From NCBI GenBank assembly GCA_022795575.1, contig JAAWGY010000150.1, positions 1 to 6,070 of the forward strand: a stretch of 6,070 nt of DNA, written 5' to 3'. This document shows positions 1 to 5,550 of the stretch, in pieces. Origin of the DNA: Angelakisella sp. (GTDB lineage Bacteria > Bacillota > Clostridia > Oscillospirales > Ruminococcaceae). Both the position numbers and the translations under genes were made by a program. A model generated the notes under the pieces. It searched no databases, was not told the DNA's origin, and was given only the letters and a program-made list of their open reading frames with translations. Numbering within the stretch: position 1 is the first letter of the stretch; every line of letters begins with the position of its first letter.

Positions 1-3
1 TGC

Positions 4-42
4 GCCCGCCTCCAGCGCCTACGGCGCGCGGCGGGCTGTTTT
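4..42 (+). terminator. Possible intrinsic terminator of an upstream gene
   Basis: A compound hairpin is visible: GCCCGCC (4-10) pairs with GGCGGGC (30-36), and inside it GCGCC (15-19) pairs with GGCGC (23-27) around a TAC loop. It is followed directly by TGTTTT (37-42). A GC-rich stem followed by a short T run is the intrinsic terminator pattern, and would fit the end of a rightward gene lying left of the window. The T run is short and interrupted, and the structure might instead be part of a GC-rich dispersed repeat, so the call is tentative. Confidence 0.35.
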
Positions 43-222
43 GGGGAGAAAGCGGCTACTCCTAACCCCGGCCGCGGTTTGCGCTTCCCCGCCAGTCAGC
101 TACCAACCCGCAATAGCCCCCATCCTCACCCAAAAGCAGCTGCCCAAAACCGCGGCCTGACGGCCTACAACAGAACGGCAGGGCCTGTGCCAGAAACACA
201 AGCCCTGCCGTTATGATAGTCG
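43..222. other. Gene-free stretch with inverted repeats
   Basis: No convincing gene is seen on either strand. One frame stays open from the left edge to a TGA at 214-216, but it has no start or ribosome binding site in the window and its translation resembles no protein I recognise. The stretch is C-rich on the plus strand and holds a perfect 11-bp inverted repeat, GGCCGCGGTTT at 70-80 and its complement at 147-157, plus the separate hairpin at 174-212. It may be a structured noncoding or repeat-derived spacer. I do not recognise a tRNA, rRNA, 6S, RNase P or SRP RNA in it. Confidence 0.5.
174..212. other. Long perfect hairpin, possible bidirectional terminator
   Basis: AACGGCAGGGC (174-184) is perfectly complementary to GCCCTGCCGTT (202-212). 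After one C-A mismatch the stem continues with TGTG (186-189) against CACA (197-200), leaving a 7-nt loop. The stem thus has 15 pairs with one mismatch. Neither side carries a proper T run (the plus side reads TTATGATAG after the stem), so classical intrinsic termination is only weakly supported. The hairpin lies 10 bp from the recognised edge of the structured repeat at 223 and may belong to the same larger element. Confidence 0.5.
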
Positions 223-319
223 TCCTGGGGAGTTTCGCTCCTGCGGGAGCGACCAGGGCCTGCGCGGCCCTGGACCTGCGGCCCGGTGGCCCGGGCGGGC
301 ACAAACCTGTGGGACAGGC
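223..319 (+). repeat. Structured interspersed repeat, left copy (four tandem hairpins)
   Basis: This 97-bp segment recurs as an inverted copy at 5973-6070 with only a handful of differences. It folds into four hairpins in succession: TCGCTCC (235-241) with GGAGCGA (246-252) around a TGCG loop; CCAGGGCC (253-260) with GGCCCTGG (266-273); GCCCGG (281-286) with CCGGGC (291-296); and CCTGT (306-310) with ACAGG (314-318). It has no open frame that looks like a gene. It resembles small REP- or MITE-like palindromic repeats in general form, but I do not recognise a named family. The true left boundary is unknown, because the right copy is cut by the window edge exactly where the match begins. Confidence 0.85.
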
Positions 320-330
320 TTTTCTCTCTA
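306..330 (+). terminator. Possible weak terminator at the repeat end
   Basis: The last hairpin of the left repeat, CCTGT (306-310) and ACAGG (314-318) with a GGG loop, is followed by the T-rich tract CTTTTCTCTCT. It could stop rightward transcription entering from upstream before the operon promoter starts. The stem is only five pairs, and the T-rich tract is absent next to the right-hand copy, so this is a low-confidence call. Confidence 0.25.
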
Positions 331-338
331 TCCCCCCT

Positions 339-367
339 TTGCCATTTCCCCTAAAAAGAGGTATAAT
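339..367 (+). promoter_or_regulatory. Sigma-A-type promoter of the two-component operon
   Basis: A -35 box TTGCCA (339-344, five of six consensus bases) is separated by exactly 17 bp from a perfect -10 box TATAAT (362-367). It forms a distinct AT-rich island in GC-rich surroundings, lies between the structured repeat and the first gene, and predicts a start site near 373-375 with a leader of about 34 nt before the ATG at 408. This is the only strong promoter match I see in front of the operon. No clear regulator-binding direct repeat is visible around it. Confidence 0.88.
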
Positions 368-407
368 ACAGGACAGACGCCAAGCAACCCAAAAAGGGGG
401 GAGCCGG

Positions 408-1142
408 ATGAAGGTCCTCATCGTCGACGACGAACCCAGCATCGTCAACCTGATCCGCATGAACCTAAAGCTGGAAGGCTACGATACCGTCTGCGCCTAC
501 TCCGGCCGGGAAGCCGTGGAGCGCTACACCACCCACCACCCCGATATCGTCCTCCTGGATATCATGCTGCCGGATATGGATGGCTACGACGTGCTGCGTG
601 CCATCCAGGAGCTGGACCGTTCCGCCGCCGTAATCTTTATCACCGCCAGCGATAAACGCACCAGCAAAATCCTGGGTCTGGAGCTGGGCGCCGATGATTA
701 TATCACCAAGCCCTTTGATAACAAGGAGCTGGTGCTGCGGGTAAAAAGCCTGTGGCGGCGGATCCGCCTGGCCAAAGGCGCCGCCGAGGAAGCCACCGCA
801 CCCCCGCCCGCGCCCTCCCCTGCCCCGGACCAGGAGCCCCCCGGCCTCCTCCGCTACGGCCAGCTGGAGATGGACCCGGAGGGACATACCGCCTCAGTGG
901 CCGGCGAGGAGGTCTCCCTAACCTACCGGGAGTTCGACGTCCTCTGCTACCTGGCCCGCAACCGCCGCCGAGTCATCGGCCGGGAGGAGCTGCTGGAGAA
1001 TATCTGGGGTTATAGCTATACCGGCAATACCCGGGCGGTGGATATCCTCATCAAGCGCCTGCGCCAAAAGCTGGGCCCCGCCGGGGAGCTGATAAAAACC
1101 GTCTACGGTGTGGGCTACCGGTTCGAGGTGCCGGCAAAATGA
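408..1142 (+). CDS. OmpR/PhoB-family response regulator transcription factor
   Basis: This 244-residue protein is the cytoplasmic output half of a two-component system. The N-terminal receiver domain (about 1-118) shows the acidic pair D7/D8, the phospho-accepting D51 in LLDIMLPDMDGYDVL, T79 and K101 in the KPF motif. An Ala/Pro-rich linker (about 124-146) leads to a C-terminal winged-helix domain (about 147-241) with the typical LTYREFDVLCYLARN segment, a recognition helix around 206-222 and the VYGVGYRF wing. Length and order match the family. The ATG at 408 is chosen because it follows GGGGGGAG at 396-402 and begins exactly at the receiver's first strand; a longer open frame upstream would place the promoter inside the gene. 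Its stop overlaps the kinase start (ATGA, 1139-1142), which implies translational coupling. The target genes cannot be read from the sequence; autoregulation is likely but unproven. Confidence 0.96.
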   Translation: MKVLIVDDEPSIVNLIRMNLKLEGYDTVCAYSGREAVERYTTHHPDIVLLDIMLPDMDGYDVLRAIQELDRSAAVIFITASDKRTSKILGLELGADDYITKPFDNKELVLRVKSLWRRIRLAKGAAEEATAPPPAPSPAPDQEPPGLLRYGQLEMDPEGHTASVAGEEVSLTYREFDVLCYLARNRRRVIGREELLENIWGYSYTGNTRAVDILIKRLRQKLGPAGELIKTVYGVGYRFEVPAK

Positions 1143-2593
1143 TCCGGGAGCGGCTCAAGCTGCGTATTGTCCGCCTGAATCTTATCTTCCTGCTCCCCGT
1201 CCTGCTGCTCTTCTGCGCCGCCGCCTTTAGCGCCATCTTCCAGCTGATGCGCCAGTCCCAGGTGCGGCTTTTAACCAGCGAAAGCTATATGAGCCAGGTG
1301 TACCTTATGGACCAGCTGGACCGCCAGGAGGACCCCGCCGCCCAGCGGACCCAGCTTCGGGCCTCTGCCCCCCTCCTCTGCGGCACCCTGGCGGAGATTA
1401 CCAGCCTGCGGGTGCAGCTCTTTTCCGGCGACGGGGTGTTGCTGGCCGATTCCGCCCCCTCCCCGGCCCTCCCCCTCACCGGGGATATCGGCAGCGCCGC
1501 CGCCGGCACCAAGGCGTATCTCTTCTTTAACCACGCCGGACAGCCCTTTATCTCCTTTTCCAGCCCGGTCTACAGCGGCGGGGGAGAAACCATCGGCGTG
1601 GTGCGGTACCTTAGCTCCCAGGGGGACCTGCCGCTGCTGCGGCGCATCGTCCTGGTGATGGCTGTCCTGGCCCTGCTGGCGGCGGTCATCGGCAGCCTGG
1701 TGAGCATCCTGCTGGCCGATACCATCGTCCGGCCCATCCTCTCCCTCAAGGAGGCCATGAAGCGGATGGAGGAGGGCAAGGGCCGGCCGGTGGAGCTGCC
1801 GCCAAACGCCTTCCGGGAGGAGTTTAAGGAGCTGGAGACCGCCTTTGTGGCCATGGAGGCGGCCAACCGCCGCAATATCCTTCAGCTGGGGCAGGAGAAG
1901 GAAAAGCAGAACCTCTTTTTTAATAGTGCCACCCATCAGCTAAAAACCCCCCTTACCTCCATCATCGGCTACTCCGAGATCATTCAGCGGATGAGCGGGG
2001 ACGAGGACATCACCCTCAGCGCCAAATACATCCAGGAGGCGGGGCAGCACCTGCTGACGGTGGTGGAGAACATCATCGAGATCTCCCGCCTGCGGCGGAC
2101 CGAGTACGAGTTCTCCCCCAGCCGCTTCCCCCTAACGGAGCTCTGCGAGGAGTGCCGCACCCTGCTACAGCCCCGGCTGGAGCGCAGCGGCATCACCCTG
2201 GGCTACAGCTGCACCGCCGCCGAGGTCTACTACGACCGGGAGCGGGTGCGGGAGGTGCTGCTGAACCTGCTGGATAACTGCATCCTCCACAGCGGGTGCA
2301 GCCGCATCGCCATCACCACCGCCACCCTGCCCCTGCGCCTGACGGTGGAGGACAACGGGGAGGGCATCTCCCCGGAGCAGCTGGACCGGCTTTTCCAGCC
2401 CTTCTACCGCTCCCGCTCCTCCGCCCCGGGGGGCAGCGGGCTGGGGCTTTCCATCTGCAAGGAGATCATGGAGGCCCAGGGCGGGGGGATCGAGGTCCTT
2501 TCCTCCCCCGGGGCAGGCACCCGGGTCATCCTCTATTTCCAGGACCGCAGCCAGCCCCAGGGCTGGTACAACGGCATGGCCCGGAGGATATAG
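1139..2593 (+). CDS. Membrane sensor histidine kinase (HAMP-HisKA-HATPase)
   Basis: This 484-residue kinase is the evident partner of the preceding regulator. A first membrane helix (about 11-34) and a second (about 168-192) enclose an extracytoplasmic sensor region of about 130 residues that I cannot assign to a ligand class. A HAMP segment follows (about 193-245, with P199), then a dimerisation/phosphoacceptor domain with H266 in THQLKTPLTS, and a GHKL ATPase domain with N-box N376/N380, G1 box DNGEGI (405-410), F box around F419-F422 and G2 box GGSGLGLS (431-438). All kinase motifs are present, so it should be active. The residue after H266 is Gln rather than the usual Glu or Asp, while T270 of the HxxxT phosphatase motif is kept. 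It should autophosphorylate at H266 and pass phosphate to D51 of the regulator. The start ATG lies inside the regulator's stop region (ATGA overlap). Confidence 0.96.
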   Translation: MIRERLKLRIVRLNLIFLLPVLLLFCAAAFSAIFQLMRQSQVRLLTSESYMSQVYLMDQLDRQEDPAAQRTQLRASAPLLCGTLAEITSLRVQLFSGDGVLLADSAPSPALPLTGDIGSAAAGTKAYLFFNHAGQPFISFSSPVYSGGGETIGVVRYLSSQGDLPLLRRIVLVMAVLALLAAVIGSLVSILLADTIVRPILSLKEAMKRMEEGKGRPVELPPNAFREEFKELETAFVAMEAANRRNILQLGQEKEKQNLFFNSATHQLKTPLTSIIGYSEIIQRMSGDEDITLSAKYIQEAGQHLLTVVENIIEISRLRRTEYEFSPSRFPLTELCEECRTLLQPRLERSGITLGYSCTAAEVYYDRERVREVLLNLLDNCILHSGCSRIAITTATLPLRLTVEDNGEGISPEQLDRLFQPFYRSRSSAPGGSGLGLSICKEIMEAQGGGIEVLSSPGAGTRVILYFQDRSQPQGWYNGMARRI

Positions 2594-2626
2594 GGCGGCT
2601 CCATAGCCGAGAAAGGAGGGAGGGGG

Positions 2627-3415
2627 ATGGCGTCCACCCTTTGGCGCAGGATTTTCCTTGGCGTTTATGTCGTCTCCATGGTGCTGGTCAGCCTCCTTTT
2701 GGTGCTGCTGGCCTTTGACGACGGGGAGATGGTGCAGATCGACGACCAGGCCGAGGTGATGCGCCGCCGCACCCCCAGCATCCTTGCCTCGGTGACGCTG
2801 GAGGTCCCCTGCTGGCCCCCGGTGGAGATCACCGACCAGGATTACCTCTACCGCCTCTCCCGGCGGATCAGCGTCATTCCCCGGGTCAGCGGTTCCTTCC
2901 CCGGGGAGGCCCCCGGCAAGCTCGCCGGCCGGATGGTCTTTGCCGACGGTGGCGAGGAACCCTTTTCCCTCAGCAACACCTTGATGGTGGGGGAGGAAGT
3001 CTACTACAGCCCCGAGGCCCGGGAGGAGCTGGCGGAGCTCCGCCGCTCCCTGGCCGGCCGGCTCTACACCCTCCAAAGCCTCGCCACCTTCTTTGTCCCC
3101 GACAACCAGGTGGTGGTGGAGGACACCGAGGGTTCGGTCCTCCTCTCCCCCCAGGACACCGGGCTGCTGCGCCAGGCCATCGAGGCAGGGGATCTGGTGG
3201 AGGACCCGGAGGAGGCGAACCAGACGGTGCGGGACCGTCCGCCCCGGTACGCCATCCATGTCCGCACCGGGGCCGGCGTTGATATGCTGCGGCTGCTGGT
3301 CTACGGCAACGAGTCCATCCAGGTCTACGACACCTACAGCTCCGGCCAGCCCCTGCTGCTCTGCTTCGGCGGGGAGCTGGTGCCCCTCTGCCAGGGGCTG
3401 CTGGAGGCGGTGTAA
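2627..3415 (+). CDS. Membrane-anchored extracytoplasmic protein of unknown function
   Basis: I do not recognise this 262-residue protein. One hydrophobic segment at about 9-30, preceded by two Arg (WRRIF), suits an uncleaved N-terminal anchor or signal peptide, with the remaining 230 residues outside the membrane. That part alternates helices and strands, is acidic, and seems to contain two units of similar layout (about 67-142 and 172-260): a QD-containing helix start, a central block of strands, then a short amphipathic helix. It starts 33 bp after the kinase stop, with AAAGGAGG (2612-2619) correctly spaced before the ATG. The order regulator, kinase, membrane-anchored protein recalls accessory proteins that tune sensor kinases (as YycH and YycI do for WalK), but I see no sequence similarity that would prove this. 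It could equally be a target of the system. Confidence 0.85.
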   Translation: MASTLWRRIFLGVYVVSMVLVSLLLVLLAFDDGEMVQIDDQAEVMRRRTPSILASVTLEVPCWPPVEITDQDYLYRLSRRISVIPRVSGSFPGEAPGKLAGRMVFADGGEEPFSLSNTLMVGEEVYYSPEAREELAELRRSLAGRLYTLQSLATFFVPDNQVVVEDTEGSVLLSPQDTGLLRQAIEAGDLVEDPEEANQTVRDRPPRYAIHVRTGAGVDMLRLLVYGNESIQVYDTYSSGQPLLLCFGGELVPLCQGLLEAV

Positions 3416-3428
3416 GCATCGATACAGG

Positions 3429-3438
3429 AAAGGGGGAG
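3429..3438 (+). promoter_or_regulatory. Ribosome binding site deciding a GTG start
   Basis: AAAGGGGGAG lies 5 nt before a GTG at 3444. This site decides the start of the DUF4261-like gene. The frame is open back to about 3093, but the upstream part overlaps the preceding gene and translates to an Arg/Ser/Pro-rich shadow sequence, and no ATG with a binding site is found near the start of the recognisable domain. Confidence 0.75.
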
Positions 3439-3443
3439 CCAAA

Positions 3444-4709
3444 GTGCCCCAGGAAAAAAACAAGACCCTCCGCCGGCGGCTGGACCGCTGGGAGGCTCAG
3501 GGGGAGCACCAACAGATCGCCGACGCGGTGCTGGCCCTGCCGCCGGAAAAGCGGGAGGACTGGCTGCTGCTGCGGCTGGCAGCGGCCTACAACAGCCTAA
3601 AGGAGCCGGAAAAGGCGCTGGCCCTGCTGGAGGAGCTGCGCCCCCGGGCCGAGTACACCTGGGCCTGGCAGTACCAGCTGGGCCGGGCCCTGCTGCGGCA
3701 CCAGGCGGCAGTGGGGTGCCAGGACGGCGCCGACATGGCCGGGGTGCTGGAGGGGATGCGGGAGGTCCGCCGGGCCCTGCTTACCGCCCTGCGGCTGGCC
3801 CCCGGCCCGGAGGAGGAGTACCTTTGCCGGGAGCTGCTGGCCCGGGAGACCACCCTGCGCAAAACCATGGAGCTGATGAGCAGCACCGGCCGGTCCCTCT
3901 CCCCGCAGGTCCGGGACAACGAGGAAAAGGCTGGCCGCTTCGGGGGGCTGCTGCTACTGGAGCGCCCCCGGTGGGATATCATCCAGTTTAAGGAGGACCT
4001 GCACCGCCGGTGGGGGGTGGTGGTGGAAAACGAGCACGTCTCGGACAGCGGCAACGTCCTAATCTTTGCCCTGGACGGCTGCGTCGTGGCCATCTGCCTG
4101 ATGGCGGGGCCGGTGCCCGGCAGGGAGGCGGAGGAGGCAGCCGCCGGCAACTATATGTGGCCCCAGGCCCTGGAGGCCACCGAAGGGCATCAGGCCCACC
4201 TGATGGTGGCGGTGATGGGCCAGCTGCTGCCGCTGCCGGAGCGGGGCAAGCTCTTTGTCAAGGTGATGGACGCCTGCTGCCAGCAGCAGGGGGCCATCGG
4301 TGTCTGTCTCAAGGGTGCCGTCATCCAGCCGGAGTACTACCAAAGCGCCGCCCAGATGATCCGGGAGGGGATGCTGCCGGTTTTCAACTGGATCTGGTTT
4401 GGCCTGCGGCTGCGGGAGGAGGGACTGTGCGCCTACACCTGCGGCATGGACGCCTTTGGCAAGGACGAGATCGAGATCCTGGACACCAACGCCGACCCCG
4501 CCGCCCTGCGGGGCTTTCTCTCGGACATTGCCAGCTGTGTTTTGGAGCGGGACCTGATGCTCTCGGACGGGGACGCCATCGACTACGAGGAGAAGGGGCG
4601 GCTGGCTGTCACCCGCAGCCCGGGGGTGCTCCTTGCCGGCACCACCCTAAAGGTGCCTTACTGGGAGACGCCGCCGGCGCCGGCCGGGGAAAAGCCGGAG
4701 GAGGGATGA
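3444..4709 (+). CDS. TPR-like and DUF4261-like protein
   Basis: This 421-residue protein looks cytoplasmic, with no signal peptide or membrane segment. The N-terminal part (about 8-140) is helical with TPR-like features, for example WLLLRLAAAYNSLKEPEKAL followed by further paired helices. The C-terminal part (about 167-410) resembles DUF4261 proteins: GGLLLLERPRWD at its start, a PVPGREAEEAAA segment (224-234), a conserved-looking GHQAHLMVAVMG (248-259), and the final GMDAFGKDEIEIL (334-346). I assign the family from remembered motif patterns. Its biochemical role is not known to me. The start is a GTG with a good ribosome binding site, 28 bp after the previous stop. The gene ends with an ATGA, but the next gene more likely starts at a later ATG. 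Helical TPR-like regions usually bind partner proteins, so a scaffold or adaptor role is possible but inferred. Confidence 0.82.
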   Translation: MPQEKNKTLRRRLDRWEAQGEHQQIADAVLALPPEKREDWLLLRLAAAYNSLKEPEKALALLEELRPRAEYTWAWQYQLGRALLRHQAAVGCQDGADMAGVLEGMREVRRALLTALRLAPGPEEEYLCRELLARETTLRKTMELMSSTGRSLSPQVRDNEEKAGRFGGLLLLERPRWDIIQFKEDLHRRWGVVVENEHVSDSGNVLIFALDGCVVAICLMAGPVPGREAEEAAAGNYMWPQALEATEGHQAHLMVAVMGQLLPLPERGKLFVKVMDACCQQQGAIGVCLKGAVIQPEYYQSAAQMIREGMLPVFNWIWFGLRLREEGLCAYTCGMDAFGKDEIEILDTNADPAALRGFLSDIASCVLERDLMLSDGDAIDYEEKGRLAVTRSPGVLLAGTTLKVPYWETPPAPAGEKPEEG

Positions 4710-4720
4710 ACAGAATAGAA

Positions 4721-4726
4721 GGAGGG
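4721..4726 (+). promoter_or_regulatory. Ribosome binding site deciding the methyltransferase start
   Basis: GGAGGG sits about 7 nt before the ATG at 4733. An in-frame ATG at 4706 overlaps the previous stop (ATGA), but its purine-rich stretch abuts the start codon with almost no spacing, and the nine extra residues (MNRIEGGGG) are simply the translated binding site. The later ATG is therefore preferred. Confidence 0.8.
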
Positions 4727-4732
4727 GGCGGA

Positions 4733-5491
4733 ATGACGGAGTTGGCATTCAAGGAAGCCTGGCTGGAGGAGGAACAGCAGGCGGAGATCCGGGGATGGGA
4801 TTTTTCCCACATCCGGGACCGGTACCGGGAGGAAGGGGATCTGCCCTGGGATTACCGCACCATCGTCGGGGAGCACCTGCGGGAGGAGGCGGTGCTGCTG
4901 GACTACGACACCGGGGGCGGGGAGTTTCTGCTCTCCCTCCGCCATCCCTACGAAAGGACCGCCGCCACCGAGGGGTACCCTCCCAATGTGGCCCTTTGCC
5001 GGGAGCGGCTGCTGCCGCTGGGGATCGACTTCCGGGCCTGCCAGGACCCCGGGGCGATTCCCTTCCCCGACGAGTCCTTCGACATCATCCTTAACCGCCA
5101 CGGCAGCTTTGAGGCCGGCGAGCTGTTCCGGCTGCTGAAGAAGGGGGGACTTTTTATCACCCAGCAGGTGGGCGGGGACAACGACCGGGATTTGGTGGAA
5201 CGGGTACGGCCGGGGACGCCGAAGCCGTTTCCCCACCTGTATTTAGCAGAGCAGCTCCGGGTGTTCCGGGGGGCGGGCTTCCGGATTCTTCGGGGGGAGG
5301 AGGCTTACCGGCCTATCCAATTCTTCGACGTTGGGGCTTTTGTTTGGTTTGCCCGGGTGCTTCCGTGGGAGTTTCCGGATTTTTCGGTGGAGATGTGTTT
5401 TGCAGGGCTTTGGGGGATGCAGGAGGAGATTCAGCAGAGGGGGAGGGTAGAGGGGACGGTTCACCGCTACCTGATTGTGGCGGAAAAATGA
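4733..5491 (+). CDS. Class I SAM-dependent methyltransferase
   Basis: This 252-residue soluble protein has the Rossmann-type methyltransferase order. Motif I is at about 54-66 (VLLDYDTGGGEFL), an acidic residue ends the second strand (E80 in ATEGYPPNV), the IPFPDESFDIILNRHGSF segment (109-126) matches motifs II-III, and LFRLLKKGGLFITQQVG (131-147) is the typical post-motif III strand and turn. A C-terminal region (about 165-252) would form the substrate side. It should transfer a methyl group from S-adenosylmethionine, but the acceptor is unknown. In motif I the usual first Gly is Asp (D59, LDYDTGGG instead of the common LDxGTGGG), which may alter cofactor binding. Third-position base use changes inside the gene: C-rich until about 5200, then G/T-rich. 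It follows the DUF4261-like gene by 23 bp; a functional link is not evident. Confidence 0.9.
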   Translation: MTELAFKEAWLEEEQQAEIRGWDFSHIRDRYREEGDLPWDYRTIVGEHLREEAVLLDYDTGGGEFLLSLRHPYERTAATEGYPPNVALCRERLLPLGIDFRACQDPGAIPFPDESFDIILNRHGSFEAGELFRLLKKGGLFITQQVGGDNDRDLVERVRPGTPKPFPHLYLAEQLRVFRGAGFRILRGEEAYRPIQFFDVGAFVWFARVLPWEFPDFSVEMCFAGLWGMQEEIQQRGRVEGTVHRYLIVAEK

Positions 5492-5550
5492 CGGCCCGGC
5501 GGGGTTGGCCGGGGGTAAACGGAAATAATCGGAAGGAGTGTATTATAATC

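Noticed and set aside
1..216. A frame open from the left edge to a TGA at 214-216, possibly the end of an upstream gene.
   Set aside because: No recognisable domain, it runs through a perfect 15-pair hairpin, and GC-rich DNA often leaves such frames open by chance. It cannot be judged without the sequence to the left.
213..407. An N-terminal extension of the response regulator frame back to an ATG at 213.
   Set aside because: It would place the -35 and -10 boxes inside the gene and translate the structured repeat. The ATG at 408 has a strong ribosome binding site and begins exactly at the receiver domain.
3093..3443. An upstream extension of the DUF4261-like gene frame.
   Set aside because: It overlaps the previous gene and reads as an Arg/Ser/Pro-rich shadow; the recognisable protein starts at the GTG at 3444 with its own ribosome binding site.
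2165..3463. A long open frame on the minus strand opposite the kinase and the exported protein genes.
   Set aside because: Its translation is Gly/Pro/His-rich low-complexity sequence, it lies entirely over well-supported plus-strand genes, and third-position composition follows the plus-strand frames.
4010..4732. An upstream extension of the methyltransferase frame starting at an ATG at 4010.
   Set aside because: It is the shadow of the DUF4261-like gene, Gly/Arg/Pro-rich, and the methyltransferase fold begins after 4733.
5495..5513. A hairpin between the methyltransferase and the NifX-like gene as a terminator.
   Set aside because: The stem CCCGGC/GCCGGG has only six pairs and is followed by GGTAAAC, with no T run.
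5544..5549. A TATAAT directly before the last gene, as a possible promoter -10 box.
   Set aside because: Transcription from it would start several bases inside the coding region, and no -35 box lies 16-18 bp upstream. It is more likely just an AT-rich spacer between ribosome binding site and start codon.
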